Source of the DNA: Vibrio jasicida CAIM 1864 = LMG 25398
GTDB taxonomy: Bacteria; Pseudomonadota; Gammaproteobacteria; Enterobacterales; Vibrionaceae
Assembly: GCF_000400365.1 (NCBI RefSeq)
Contig: NZ_BAOG01000014.1
Span: 62,001-126,000, forward strand
Direction of reading: 5' to 3'
Length of the DNA: 64,000 nucleotides
How positions within the stretch are numbered: position 1 is the first letter of the stretch; every line of letters begins with the position of its first letter. Under the pieces are notes generated by a model, which ran no database searches, was not told where the DNA came from, and saw nothing but the letters and a program-made list of their open reading frames with translations. Of the stretch, positions 27,852-36,981 are shown piece after piece. A program made the position numbers and the translations under genes.

Positions 27852-28829
27852 TTAGAAGAACGCAAACAGTGACAGAGAGCCTGTACCATAAACATCAGTT
27901 TGTGCTTCTTCATAATCCGGCGTTTTAACGGTAAAGGTTAAGCTCGCGCCGTAGTTTCGGTTATACCAAGCTGCACCAGCAACCGCACTTGCTTGCCAGT
28001 TTTGTAACGTAACATCGTATTGATCGGATGGCTCAGGAATGCCTGAACGATCGCCTTCTATGGTAATGTCGTTAAAGCGGTAACGTCCTTCAAAGCCTGT
28101 GAACAAGAACCAACTGGATGTACTTTGCGCTAGCATACTCGCGTGGAATGGGCTTTCAACACTGATGTTTGCCGCACCGATACTGTTCGCTAAGTTGGTA
28201 CCCCAGCGGAACATGACACCTTGAGATACATCACTACGGAAGTTACCTGCGTTGATGTCGTTTACGTTAGTAATTTCCCATTGTGTGCTTTTACCTTCGC
28301 TGCGCATCAGTTTGTTGAATGCTCGGTAACCAACACTGAATGCGACTTCGTCATCAATTTGGTATTCCCAACCTTGTGGGTCGGTTGAGCCAGTGATGCC
28401 GTGAACGATATCTTGGGCTTTATCTGATAGTGAGCTTTCACCTGTTGCCCCGATAGTAAAATTGTATCGAACGGCTTGGTCTGCTGTGATCGAGATATAG
28501 TTTATTTCGGTGTGTAGGTAGCCAGCGTAAGGACGATCATTAACAAGAGGGTAGTCGGCTTCTATATCACTCGGCGTCCACATTTTGTGGCCTAGTACAA
28601 GTTCTACTTTATCGACGTTGGCTTGACCATTACCGTTTAAACTGAACCACTTCCATTCGCTGTCTTCACGCAGTTTATCGGTCGCGTAAGAAAGGAAAAT
28701 GCCGTTGGTGTAGTCTTGGTCGACACCAAATATGCCATCGTTATCTAAAGTGAAAGAGACGGTAGATTTTGTTGATGCAATCGCAGCAGGCGACAACAAG
28801 GCAAGGATAAATAATTTACTGAGTTTCAT
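27852..28829 (-). CDS. LpxR family (DUF2219) outer-membrane lipid A deacylase-like protein
   Basis: Predicted outer-membrane beta-barrel of 325 residues with a signal peptide of about 18 residues and a terminal Phe-Phe-Ala-Phe-Phe, typical of barrels sorted by BamA. The mature N-terminus has the LpxR hallmark Asp-Asn-Asp-Gly-Ile-Phe-Gly followed by Asp-Tyr-Thr-Asn-Gly. LpxR enzymes use Asn and Asp here plus a conserved His; a Val-His-Gly-Ile-Thr-Gly near 145 and Pro-Gln-Gly-Trp-Glu-Tyr-Gln fit. LpxR removes the 3'-linked acyl chains of lipid A in Salmonella and Helicobacter using calcium. Activity here is inference. It stands between pflB and pflA, but a strong pflB terminator lies just upstream, so it is probably transcribed separately. 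Confidence 0.8.
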   Translation of the reverse strand: MKLSKLFILALLSPAAIASTKSTVSFTLDNDGIFGVDQDYTNGIFLSYATDKLREDSEWKWFSLNGNGQANVDKVELVLGHKMWTPSDIEADYPLVNDRPYAGYLHTEINYISITADQAVRYNFTIGATGESSLSDKAQDIVHGITGSTDPQGWEYQIDDEVAFSVGYRAFNKLMRSEGKSTQWEITNVNDINAGNFRSDVSQGVMFRWGTNLANSIGAANISVESPFHASMLAQSTSSWFLFTGFEGRYRFNDITIEGDRSGIPEPSDQYDVTLQNWQASAVAGAAWYNRNYGASLTFTVKTPDYEEAQTDVYGTGSLSLFAFF

Positions 28830-28914
28830 ATACTTCGTTTGCTAGCGTTTTCGGCATCATACGTAAGATCGAGAACAAAGTCTTAGGCAATGTCACAACT
28901 TTAGTTCAAGACAC

Positions 28915-28947
28915 AAAAAAAGGCCGATGCTTTACAGCATCGGCCTC
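28915..28947 (-). terminator. Terminator after pflB
   Basis: AGGCCGATGC and GCATCGGCCT form a 10-bp GC-rich stem with a 5-base loop and a run of seven T on the minus strand, 35 bases beyond the pflB stop. Confidence 0.92.
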
Positions 28948-28981
28948 TATTTTATCACTCAAAGTGCTAATTCAATCAGTC

Positions 28982-31258
28982 TTATAGAGACTCAGTGAAT
29001 GTACGTGCGATTACGTCAGCTTGTTGCTCTGCAGTTAGAGAGTTGAAGCGTACAGCGTAACCAGATACACGGATTGTTAGCTGAGGGTATTTCTCTGGGT
29101 GCTTAACAGCGTCTTCTAGAGTTTCGCGGTTAAGTACGTTCACGTTAAGGTGTTGACCACCTTCAATGCCAGCTTCGTGGTGGAAGTAACCATCCATCAG
29201 ACCCGCTAGGTTAGCACGTTGGCTAACTTCTTCTTTACCTAGTGCGTTTGGCACGATAGAGAAGGTGTAAGAGATACCATCTTTTGCATCAGCAAACGGT
29301 AGTTTACCTACAGATGTTAGAGATGCTACCGCACCTTTCTCATCACGGCCGTGCATTGGGTTAGCACCAGGTGCAAAAGGAGCGCCTGCTTTACGACCAT
29401 CTGGTGTAGTACCAGTTTTCTTACCGTATACCACGTTTGAAGTGATAGTAAGAATAGACTGAGTTGGGATTGCATCACGGTAAGTCTTAAGCTTACGGAT
29501 TTTAGCCATGAAGTTAGAAACAAGTTCACATGCCATGTCATCAACACGTGCATCGTTGTTACCAAATTTAGGGTAATCGCCTTCGATTTCGAAGTCGATT
29601 GCAATGCCATCTTCGTCACGGATTGGTTTAACTTTACCGTATTTGATTGCAGATAGAGAGTCAGCTGCAACAGAAAGACCAGCGATACCACAAGCCATAG
29701 TACGACGAACGTCACGATCATGAAGAGCCATTAGAGCTGCTTCGTAGCTGTATTTGTCGTGTGAGTAGTGGATAGCGTTTAGTGCAGTTACGTACTGCTT
29801 AGCTAGCCAATCCATTAGGTTGTCTAGGCCAGCCCAAACTTTGTCGAAGTCTAGAACTTCGTCAGTCATTGGTGCAGTCTTAGGACCCACTTGCATTTTA
29901 AGCTTCTCATCTACACCGCCGTTGATAACGTAAAGTAGAGTTTTCGCTAGGTTTGCACGAGCGCCGAAGAATTGCATGTGCTTACCGATAACCATTGGCG
30001 ATACACAACAAGCGATAGCGTAGTCATCGTTGTCGAAATCTGGACGCATTAGGTCGTCGTTTTCGTATTGGATAGAAGAAGTATCGATAGATACTTTCGC
30101 ACAGAACTTCTTGAAGCCGTCAGGTAGCTGCTCAGACCAAAGTACAGTGATGTTTGGCTCTGGAGAAGGACCCATTGTGTATAGTGTGTTTAGGAAACGG
30201 AAGTTAGTACGTGTAACTAGTGTACGACCGTCAACACCCATACCACCCATAGATTCTGTTGCCCAGATTGGGTCGCCAGAGAATAGCTCATCGTACTCAG
30301 GAGTACGTAGGAAGCGAACCATACGTAGTTTCATTACGAAGTGGTCGATCATTTCCTGAGCTTGTTCTTCAGTGATGATGCCAGCTGCGATGTCACGCTC
30401 AACGTATACGTCAAGGAAAGTCGAAGTACGACCTAGAGACATTGCTGCGCCGTTTTGAGATTTAACAGCAGCTAGGTAGCCGAAGTAAGTCCATTGGATA
30501 GCTTCTTGAGCTGTAGTCGCAGGAGCAGAAATGTCGTAGCCGTAAGATGCTGCCATTTCTTTCATTTGACCTAGTGCACGGTGCTGTTCTTGAATCTCTT
30601 CACGAAGTTGCATCGTCATTTGTAGATCTTCACCAGACTCTAGCTTCTCTTGAGTAGAGTGGAATTGAGCTACTTTGTCTTTGATTAGGAAATCTACACC
30701 GTATAGAGCTACACGACGGTAGTCACCGATGATACGACCACGACCGTATGCATCTGGAAGACCAGTTAGAACACCAGACTTACGACATTTTAGGATGTCA
30801 GGAGAGTAAACATCGAAAACACCTTGGTTGTGTGTTTTGCGGTACTCAGAGTAGATTTTAGAAACTTGTGGATCAAGCGTACGGCCGTATGCTTTACAAG
30901 AACCTTCGATCATACGTACGCCGCCGTTAGGCATGATTGCACGCTTAAGCGGAGCTTCAGTTTGTAGGCCTACGATAGTTTCTAGGTCTTTGTTAATGTA
31001 ACCAGCATCATGTGAAGTGATGGTAGAGATAACAGAAGTATCGAAATCAACAGGTGCGTGAGTCGCGTTTTCCTGCTTGATACCTTCCATTACTTTAGCC
31101 CAAAGCTTGTTAGTCGCTTCAGTACCTTCAGAAACTAGGAAAGATTCGTCGCCTTCGTACGGAGTGTAGTTCTTCTGAATGAAATCACGAACGTTTACTT
31201 CGTTTTGCCAGTCGCCTGCAGCAAAACCTTCCCAAGCTTTAGCAAATTGCTCTGCCAT
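28982..31258 (-). CDS. pflB: Formate C-acetyltransferase (pyruvate formate-lyase)
   Basis: Glycyl-radical enzyme that splits pyruvate with coenzyme A into acetyl-CoA and formate during fermentation. The 758-residue product has the active-site pair Cys-Cys followed by Val-Ser-Pro-Met near residue 418, and the glycyl-radical loop Arg-Val-Ser-Gly-Tyr-Ala-Val about 25 residues from the C-terminus. The start at 31258 (Met-Ala-Glu-Gln-Phe) follows an AGGTAGGT-type site; the open frame extends to 31345 without a start that fits the family. PflA is encoded 1.3 kb downstream. The upstream region holds a 14-bp split inverted repeat and an FNR-like site. Confidence 0.97.
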   Translation of the reverse strand: MAEQFAKAWEGFAAGDWQNEVNVRDFIQKNYTPYEGDESFLVSEGTEATNKLWAKVMEGIKQENATHAPVDFDTSVISTITSHDAGYINKDLETIVGLQTEAPLKRAIMPNGGVRMIEGSCKAYGRTLDPQVSKIYSEYRKTHNQGVFDVYSPDILKCRKSGVLTGLPDAYGRGRIIGDYRRVALYGVDFLIKDKVAQFHSTQEKLESGEDLQMTMQLREEIQEQHRALGQMKEMAASYGYDISAPATTAQEAIQWTYFGYLAAVKSQNGAAMSLGRTSTFLDVYVERDIAAGIITEEQAQEMIDHFVMKLRMVRFLRTPEYDELFSGDPIWATESMGGMGVDGRTLVTRTNFRFLNTLYTMGPSPEPNITVLWSEQLPDGFKKFCAKVSIDTSSIQYENDDLMRPDFDNDDYAIACCVSPMVIGKHMQFFGARANLAKTLLYVINGGVDEKLKMQVGPKTAPMTDEVLDFDKVWAGLDNLMDWLAKQYVTALNAIHYSHDKYSYEAALMALHDRDVRRTMACGIAGLSVAADSLSAIKYGKVKPIRDEDGIAIDFEIEGDYPKFGNNDARVDDMACELVSNFMAKIRKLKTYRDAIPTQSILTITSNVVYGKKTGTTPDGRKAGAPFAPGANPMHGRDEKGAVASLTSVGKLPFADAKDGISYTFSIVPNALGKEEVSQRANLAGLMDGYFHHEAGIEGGQHLNVNVLNRETLEDAVKHPEKYPQLTIRVSGYAVRFNSLTAEQQADVIARTFTESL

Positions 31259-31357
31259 GACATACCTACCTTTGTAGTAGAAAAAAATACGTACTGGTTC
31301 GCCGTTGAGCCAGCTATCTCCACTTCCACATGGAGAACAGTACACTCTTAATGAATA

Positions 31358-31412
31358 ACAATATTTATAGTCTTAAATAAGAAGAATAGGGCGATAAAAC
31401 TATAAATATTGT
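31358..31412. promoter_or_regulatory. 14-bp perfect inverted repeat in the pflB control region
   Basis: ACAATATTTATAGT at 31358-31371 is repeated as its exact complement, ACTATAAATATTGT, at 31399-31412. Arm centres are 41 bases apart, about four helical turns, so two protein dimers or one looped complex could sit on the same DNA face. It lies 100-154 bases upstream of the pflB start. It could also form an RNA hairpin if transcribed. Confidence 0.55.
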
Positions 31413-31478
31413 CACTGTTACTAATGTGGGTTCTTCCCAACCACAATTCAAGGCTACACTAAAAAATTTTTGCAAACC

Positions 31479-31492
31479 TTAAACTAAATCAA
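31479..31492 (-). promoter_or_regulatory. FNR-like site upstream of pflB
   Basis: On the minus strand the sequence is TTGATTTAGTTTAA: the first half is a perfect FNR half-site, the second matches three of five. It lies about 220 bases upstream of pflB. FNR and ArcA activate pfl in E. coli, so this is plausible. Confidence 0.4.
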
Positions 31493-31512
31493 TAAATACT
31501 AAAAAATAGCGA

Positions 31513-31546
31513 TAAAAATGGGGTAGCGACGAGCGCTACCCACACA
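31513..31546 (-). terminator. Terminator after the DUF3360 gene
   Basis: GGGTAGCG and CGCTACCC pair with a 5-base loop; on the minus strand CATTTTTATC follows. It lies about 20 bases beyond the DUF3360 stop. Confidence 0.8.
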
Positions 31547-31564
31547 ATTTTTGAACGAATGTCA

Positions 31565-33112
31565 TTATAGCCAAGCTTTAATGCCATATTGTCCTTCTAG
31601 CATACCAACTGCAAGCATAGCGACTAAACAGACGACAAGTACACCTACAGGGATCACAATCTTATCTACAAATGACAGACGTGATGCACGCTCTTTGTCA
31701 CCAATCAGACCGTTGTTGTCTAGAAGCATAGTCAATGCCCAAGCCAGTACTGGGTTAACTACCGCAGAACCGAAGATACAGATACCTGCTGCTTGAGAGT
31801 CTTTAGAGTCTTTCACCATCTGCATACCTGCTTCAAGTAGAGGTAGAGATACACCTACTAGAAGAGCAACACGCATTACTGGTGGCCATACTGCTACATC
31901 CATTGGGAAGCCAAGAATCGCGACGATGATACATAGAGAGCCGAGCAGGATTGCACCGCCAGGGATAGGGCGTTTCGCAATTGCTGCTGGGATCATGTAC
32001 GTACCCCAAGATGACGTAATGTTACCACCACCTACAGCAGTACCAACCATTTGACGAACCGAACACATAGTCATTGTGTCATCAACGTCCATCAGAACTT
32101 TTTCAGTCTTTTTAGGGTAGTTCAGTTCTTGGAAAATACGGTGACCAAGGAAGTCTGGAGACCACATCGCTACAGCAAGAATTGCAAACGGTAGTGAAGC
32201 AATGAAGTGTTCTACATTTGGTAGACCAAGCATCCAACCTTCTTCTGTGCTACCCCACCAGTAGATTGGGTTTAGGTTCGGAAGACCTGTTTCAGTAACG
32301 AATTTGATGTCGAAGCCAGCACCAAGTACAAGTGCAATGACGAGACCCGTGAAAGCACATACTGGGATGGCTAGCCAACGTTTATTCACTTTAGCAAGGA
32401 AAGCATATAGGCCGATAGTAACCGCGAGAACGATTAGGCCAATGTAACCCATGCTGCCAGCGGCAACCGTGTCCGATTGCAAACCAACTGCCCAAGCTTG
32501 GATTGAGTTGATTTGGCTCATGGTACCAGTTAGGCCTAAGAAGATGAGTAGGCCCCCAGCTGTACCCTCTGAAGTGAGGTTTACGAGTTTTGAACCACCT
32601 TTTAGTAAGCTCAAAATCAAACCAAACACACCAATTAGGATTGCCAATGCAAGAGGATGGGCACCCGCAAGAGCGATGGTACCAATAAGAGGGATCATTG
32701 GACCGTGGTTACCTGCTAGGTTGGCTTTAGGGTTAATAAAGCCAGAAGCAAGAATACAGAAAAGGAGTGCAGGGATTAGCATTTCTACACGAGCAACTTC
32801 GATAGCAAAATCTTTGCCTAAGTTAACGTGGTCCCATGCAGCAGTAAGGCCTTCAGCCCAAGACATCATTACCGCAGAGTACATTGCGATAATACCGATC
32901 GTACCAGCAAGCGCTGGAACAAGGTCTTCAAGCTCAAAGCGGAAGTCACGACCTGGCAAGTTTAAGCCAAAACGGCGTGGCTTCATGATTTGTAGTTCGT
33001 GGTCTAGGTAGTCTGAACGGCTTGCGAACTCAGATGATGGACGATGAAGCTCGCGGTAGCCTTTAGTCTCGATATCCGAATCAGAGTGCGCTTTATTCAC
33101 TGCGTCTGACAT
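31565..33112 (-). CDS. DUF3360 membrane transporter-like protein
   Basis: Large inner-membrane protein of 515 residues. A polar N-terminal tail (about 1-60) precedes 11-13 hydrophobic helices, with several glycine- and proline-rich segments such as Gly-Asn-His-Gly-Pro-Met-Ile-Pro near 138 and Thr-Ala-Val-Gly-Gly-Gly-Asn-Ile-Thr-Ser-Ser-Trp-Gly near 360. Such half-helix breaks recall the NCS2/SulP transporter fold, but I cannot show homology. It belongs to the uncharacterised DUF3360 group, which in Vibrio neighbours pflB. The context suggests transport of an anaerobic metabolite such as an organic acid; that is inference. A near-perfect FNR box lies about 200 bases upstream of its start. Confidence 0.65.
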   Translation of the reverse strand: MSDAVNKAHSDSDIETKGYRELHRPSSEFASRSDYLDHELQIMKPRRFGLNLPGRDFRFELEDLVPALAGTIGIIAMYSAVMMSWAEGLTAAWDHVNLGKDFAIEVARVEMLIPALLFCILASGFINPKANLAGNHGPMIPLIGTIALAGAHPLALAILIGVFGLILSLLKGGSKLVNLTSEGTAGGLLIFLGLTGTMSQINSIQAWAVGLQSDTVAAGSMGYIGLIVLAVTIGLYAFLAKVNKRWLAIPVCAFTGLVIALVLGAGFDIKFVTETGLPNLNPIYWWGSTEEGWMLGLPNVEHFIASLPFAILAVAMWSPDFLGHRIFQELNYPKKTEKVLMDVDDTMTMCSVRQMVGTAVGGGNITSSWGTYMIPAAIAKRPIPGGAILLGSLCIIVAILGFPMDVAVWPPVMRVALLVGVSLPLLEAGMQMVKDSKDSQAAGICIFGSAVVNPVLAWALTMLLDNNGLIGDKERASRLSFVDKIVIPVGVLVVCLVAMLAVGMLEGQYGIKAWL

Positions 33113-33182
33113 AGATTCCTCATATATTTAAAAGTTATGAATTCTAAATTGAATTGTGTTTTTCCGCTTCCTGCGGCACTTC

Positions 33183-33328
33183 CTATGCTAGCTATTATTA
33201 GATTTTGTTGCACGAATACCACGTGCCTAAGCATAGCTAATAACTCATTGTGTTGAGGCACAAAAAATTCCTCATCATTGTGGCGGAGTCTAGCAAGATA
33301 GCCCTTTGGGGTGATTGATTTAGATCAC
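33183..33328. promoter_or_regulatory. Divergent control region with an FNR box and a nested inverted repeat
   Basis: The 457-base gap between the DUF3360 gene (minus) and the lipoprotein gene (plus) has two notable elements. TTGATTTAGATCAC at 33315-33328 matches the FNR consensus at nine of ten positions. A nested repeat, TATGC...TTAG...GCACG-N7-CGTGC...CTAA...GCATA, spans 33184-33235. The FNR site is about 200 bases from DUF3360 and 240 from the lipoprotein start. I see nothing else in the gap. Confidence 0.5.
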
Positions 33329-33569
33329 TTTAAGAATAGATGTGAAAGAAAACTACAGAAAGTGTCTGGCATGCGAATGACTTGGTTGTTTAGTGTGTAA
33401 TTCGATTACACAAGTTGCATAAAATTAGACGTTATTTTGCAGAAATAATGTCCAATGCGATTTATTTACGTCATTCATGAATTGTATATAAAGCTGGCTT
33501 CATTCTTGCTTAGTACCGAGCAGAGACGATTTTTTGGCTAATCATTGCCGCTCAGTTTAGGAAGAAGAC

Positions 33570-35042
33570 ATGAAACAGCTTAAAGTACTGCCGCTAGTGG
33601 CAATTATTTCGGGATTAATGGTCGGTTGTGGCGGCGGTGGTGGCGGTGGCGGCGGTTCATCGAAAACAACATTTACGTTTGATTTTGCGATCCCTGCGAC
33701 ACTGTCTGAGAGCGATGCTAAGGCACAAAGCTGTACAATTTATGATCGAGATACTGATTCGAATGGTGACGCTACCGTTTTAACTTACAGTCAAGCATCA
33801 AAAGCTCAGGTCACGAATAATGTTATCGGTTACTATTCTGATGCTGATGGCAAAATGGTTGGAGAAGTTATTAAACCAACCAGCGATAACTTCAAGTTTG
33901 TTTTAGAAGACATTCCTGAAGGTGGTTACATCACTATTCAAGCACTTGAATTCAATGGTCGAGAAGTTCGTGTAAATTCTTTCTCTCGCGAGTTTTTAGA
34001 AGATAAAGAGCTTCGCAATGTTACTTTCGCACTTAACCGTGAGTCGTTGAATAAGTGCTTTACAGGAAGTAACGTATCGGACAAAACGTTCAAAAACCTT
34101 TCATACCGAAACGCAGTATCTGGTGGTGGTGACTACCACTATGTATCACAAAAAGATGTCTTAGTATCTCCAAACAGTGATATGACTTCAGATGAAGAAC
34201 TACTAGGTTTCAATGGAGAGCCTACCGCTTTATTCCAATATGAATCTGGCTCGGACAATAAATCATTATATCAATATGGTATCGGTTCTTGGGGTACTAA
34301 TGATATTGACCTAGTTACGACAGATGTTGTTTCTAGTATTTACTCATCGTCTGGCTACAAGTATGACTCCTTGAATATTGGCTTTGTATCAAACGACTAC
34401 TTATATGATGCCTTAGAGCTGGGTAATTCCGTTGATGAATATCGTCGACCTAGTGAAGCTAATAAAGAAGAATGGGTTTACCTAGCCGTTGCTGAAAGCG
34501 CTACAAATGGTTGGGATTCACTATTAACTGGTACTATTGATTCAAGCTGGGATATTGATGCTGATCCAAGTACATTCCTAAATATCAAAAACTTACCGAA
34601 CTCCAAGCCTAGCGTGATATCTCAGAGCGGACGAGAGTCGGTGATTGATATTAATATGGGATTAACTAACTCTACAGAAGGTTTCACTCGTACCGCATAT
34701 TTTGCTGCGTCAGGTGATTACAAAGTAACTCATCGTATTTTCACTAAGAGCAATAGTGATTATGTTGTAGTACCTGAGCTGGACTACTACAATTTTCCAT
34801 CTTCCGCGATAAATGGTTTGAAAGTATCGGAAACGGACAACTTCAACCGTTCTGCAGTCATTCTTGATGGTAACAGCGATATTGACTCAGAAATGTTCAT
34901 GAGCTTCTTCTCTAATGGTGAAGCTTCGGAGCCTGAACTAGAAGCTGACCTAGACGGTATTCTAACTTCTGAAAAAGATGGAATGGAAAATGAAGTGACA
35001 TTACGCACTTCGAATTCGCTCGTTGTGACACGTTTTAATTAA
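33570..35042 (+). CDS. Lipoprotein with poly-glycine linker, function unknown
   Basis: Secreted lipoprotein of 490 residues that I do not recognise. The signal peptide ends at a Gly-Cys lipobox near residue 20, directly followed by nine glycines and Ser-Ser, a flexible tether common in surface lipoproteins. The rest is acidic, rich in Ser, Asp, Asn and Tyr, and probably mostly beta strand; residues 30-155 look like an immunoglobulin- or carboxypeptidase-regulatory-like beta domain. The cysteines near 53 and 167 could form a disulphide. Residues after the lipobox are not Asp, so outer-membrane sorting by Lol is expected. ATG 33570 has a GGAAGAAG site. The gene is more AT-rich in codon choice than its neighbours and monocistronic, with its own terminator. 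Confidence 0.6.
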   Translation: MKQLKVLPLVAIISGLMVGCGGGGGGGGGSSKTTFTFDFAIPATLSESDAKAQSCTIYDRDTDSNGDATVLTYSQASKAQVTNNVIGYYSDADGKMVGEVIKPTSDNFKFVLEDIPEGGYITIQALEFNGREVRVNSFSREFLEDKELRNVTFALNRESLNKCFTGSNVSDKTFKNLSYRNAVSGGGDYHYVSQKDVLVSPNSDMTSDEELLGFNGEPTALFQYESGSDNKSLYQYGIGSWGTNDIDLVTTDVVSSIYSSSGYKYDSLNIGFVSNDYLYDALELGNSVDEYRRPSEANKEEWVYLAVAESATNGWDSLLTGTIDSSWDIDADPSTFLNIKNLPNSKPSVISQSGRESVIDINMGLTNSTEGFTRTAYFAASGDYKVTHRIFTKSNSDYVVVPELDYYNFPSSAINGLKVSETDNFNRSAVILDGNSDIDSEMFMSFFSNGEASEPELEADLDGILTSEKDGMENEVTLRTSNSLVVTRFN

Positions 35043-35059
35043 CACTTTTGTATCTTAAT

Positions 35060-35087
35060 GAGCCCCTCTCTTGAGGGGCTTTTTTAT
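35060..35087 (+). terminator. Terminator after the poly-glycine lipoprotein gene
   Basis: AGCCCCTC and GAGGGGCT pair with a short loop and a run of six T, 18 bases after the stop. Confidence 0.9.
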
Positions 35088-35275
35088 GTCAGTTATTCAG
35101 CATTAAAAGAATATATTGCTAGAAAGTGCATATTCATTTGATTGTTGTATCTATCTATTCGATTTATTTAGGTTAATAATTTGTTGCAACTTCTCTTGGG
35201 TGGTGATAGTTTGTTCCAATTCAAAGAGGGCGGAGTCCCTTTATTGCAGTGACTAAAACACAGGGAGTAGGGCGC

Positions 35276-36046
35276 ATGAATGATGTACCAGCGCTAGATA
35301 TTAAAGACCTGCACAAAACCTTCGGACAAAATGAAGTATTAAAGGGCATTTCACTTTCTGCCCATAAAGGCGATGTTATCTCCATCATTGGCTCTTCCGG
35401 TTCAGGTAAGAGTACCTTCCTAAGATGTATCAACTTATTAGAGACACCAACTGCGGGTGAAATTTGGGTAAACGGCGAACTTATCCAAATGAAGAACAAC
35501 CGCGCAGGGGAGTCTGTCCCAGCAAATGAAAAGCAAGTTCAGCGTATTCGTTCACGTTTAGCTATGGTATTTCAGGGCTTTAACTTATGGTCGCATTTAA
35601 CGGTTTTAGAAAATGTGATTGAAGCGCCCGTGCACGTACTGGGTGTACCTAAGGCGCAAGCGATTGAAAATGCGGAAGTACTGTTGAAGAAAGTTGGGTT
35701 ATACGAACGCAAAGACTACTACCCAGGACACCTGTCCGGAGGTCAGCAACAACGCGCTGCAATCGCTCGTGCTTTGGCCGTTGATCCAGAGGTTATGTTG
35801 TTTGATGAGCCTACCTCTGCACTTGACCCTGAACTCGTTGGTGAAGTGTTAGGGGTAATGAGAGACCTGGCCGAGGAAGGACGCACCATGTTAGTTGTCA
35901 CGCATGAAATGGCTTTTGCGCGTGATGTATCTAACCATGTGATGTTTTTGCATCAAGGTTTAGTGGAAGAACAGGGAGATCCAGCTAAGCTTTTTACGAA
36001 TCCAGATTCGGAGCGATTACAGCAATTTATCTCTTCTATCTACTAA
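35276..36046 (+). CDS. Polar amino-acid ABC transporter, ATP-binding protein (HisP/ArtP type)
   Basis: ATPase of a periplasmic-binding-protein-dependent amino-acid importer. The 256-residue product follows HisP almost block for block: Asp-Leu-His-Lys-x-Phe-Gly, Walker A [12 protein letters not shown] near residue 40, Phe-Asn-Leu-Trp-Ser-His-Leu-Thr-Val-Leu-Glu-Asn-Val near 100, signature Leu-Ser-Gly-Gly-Gln-Gln-Gln near 155, and Asp-Glu-Pro-Thr-Ser-Ala-Leu-Asp-Pro-Glu. An in-frame GTG at 35249 is possible, but ATG 35276 has the better-placed GGGAG/AGGG site. It starts a four-gene operon with a binding protein and two permeases. Likely substrates are arginine, lysine, ornithine or histidine. 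Confidence 0.9.
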   Translation: MNDVPALDIKDLHKTFGQNEVLKGISLSAHKGDVISIIGSSGSGKSTFLRCINLLETPTAGEIWVNGELIQMKNNRAGESVPANEKQVQRIRSRLAMVFQGFNLWSHLTVLENVIEAPVHVLGVPKAQAIENAEVLLKKVGLYERKDYYPGHLSGGQQQRAAIARALAVDPEVMLFDEPTSALDPELVGEVLGVMRDLAEEGRTMLVVTHEMAFARDVSNHVMFLHQGLVEEQGDPAKLFTNPDSERLQQFISSIY

Positions 36047-36130
36047 TATTTCTTTGGGTGGCAGCTTTTTGCCTCCTAAACAAGCACAACAAACAAAACC
36101 AAATAAAATAGCAATCACAGGAGTATGGAA

Positions 36131-36901
36131 ATGAAAAAGTGGTTATTGGCAGCAACGCTTGCTGCAACAGCAGTGTCTGGTGTCGCCCAAGCGAAAGAAT
36201 GGAAAACAGTTCGTTTTGGGATTGAGGGTGCTTATCCTCCGTTTAGCTGGACTGAAACGGATGGCTCCTTAAAGGGGTTCGATGTTGATATGGCGAATGC
36301 GCTTTGTGAAGAGATGCAAGTGAAGTGTCAAATCGTTGCTCAAGATTGGGATGGCATCATTCCTTCGTTACTTGCTCGTAAGTATGACGCGATCATTGCT
36401 GCAATGTCTATCACCGAAGAGCGTAAGAAGAAAGTCGACTTTACGGGTAAGTACGCACTCATTCCAAACAAATTCATTGCTAAAAAAGGTGCGGGTTTAG
36501 ACTTCGACAACCTTGATGGTCAAAAAATTGCGGTACAACGCGCGACAACGCATGACAAGTATCTGACAGATAACTACGGCGATAAAGTTGAAATCGTACG
36601 TTACGGTTCGTTTGATGAAGCATACCTAGATCTTGCAAATGGCCGTGTCGCTGCAGTACTTGGTGATGCTTCAGCTCTTGAAGAAGGTGTACTAAATAAG
36701 GCGGGTGGTGAGGCTTACGAGTTTGTTGGCCCTTCTCTAACTGACCCTAAATGGTTTGGTGATGGCTTCGGGATTGCGGTTCGTAAGCAAGACAAAGATC
36801 TCACTAAAAAGTTAGATGCGGCAATCTTATCTCTGCGTGAAAAAGGTGTTTATCAAGAAATCGCAGGTAAGTACTTCAACTACGATGTTTACGGTAAATA
36901 A
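36131..36901 (+). CDS. Periplasmic basic amino-acid-binding protein (HisJ/ArgT type)
   Basis: Substrate-binding component of the same ABC importer. The 256-residue precursor has a signal peptide cut after Val-Ala-Gln-Ala. The mature protein has the SBP_bac_3 pattern: Phe-Gly-Ile-Glu-Gly-Ala-Tyr-Pro-Pro-Phe-Ser near residue 30, Gly-Phe-Asp-Val-Asp-Met-Ala near 48, and Asp-Trp-Asp-Gly-Ile-Ile-Pro-Ser-Leu near 75. Cysteines around 57 and 63 match the conserved disulphide of HisJ/ArgT. Two ATGs lie at 36125 and 36131; the AGGAG at 36118-36122 is correctly spaced only for the second. The 80-base gaps on both sides fit a highly expressed middle gene. Confidence 0.9.
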   Translation: MKKWLLAATLAATAVSGVAQAKEWKTVRFGIEGAYPPFSWTETDGSLKGFDVDMANALCEEMQVKCQIVAQDWDGIIPSLLARKYDAIIAAMSITEERKKKVDFTGKYALIPNKFIAKKGAGLDFDNLDGQKIAVQRATTHDKYLTDNYGDKVEIVRYGSFDEAYLDLANGRVAAVLGDASALEEGVLNKAGGEAYEFVGPSLTDPKWFGDGFGIAVRKQDKDLTKKLDAAILSLREKGVYQEIAGKYFNYDVYGK

Positions 36902-36981
36902 GCCGTAACTAAGCGGCCGTTGGCTTGTTCCTAGAAGTAACCAACGGCCGATTTTTGAGTTTAGGGATTAGGAACTCACCT

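Noticed and set aside
33311..33328. CRP site at GTGA...TCAC upstream of the lipoprotein gene
   Set aside because: The half-sites are separated by ten bases instead of six; the FNR reading of the same sequence fits much better.
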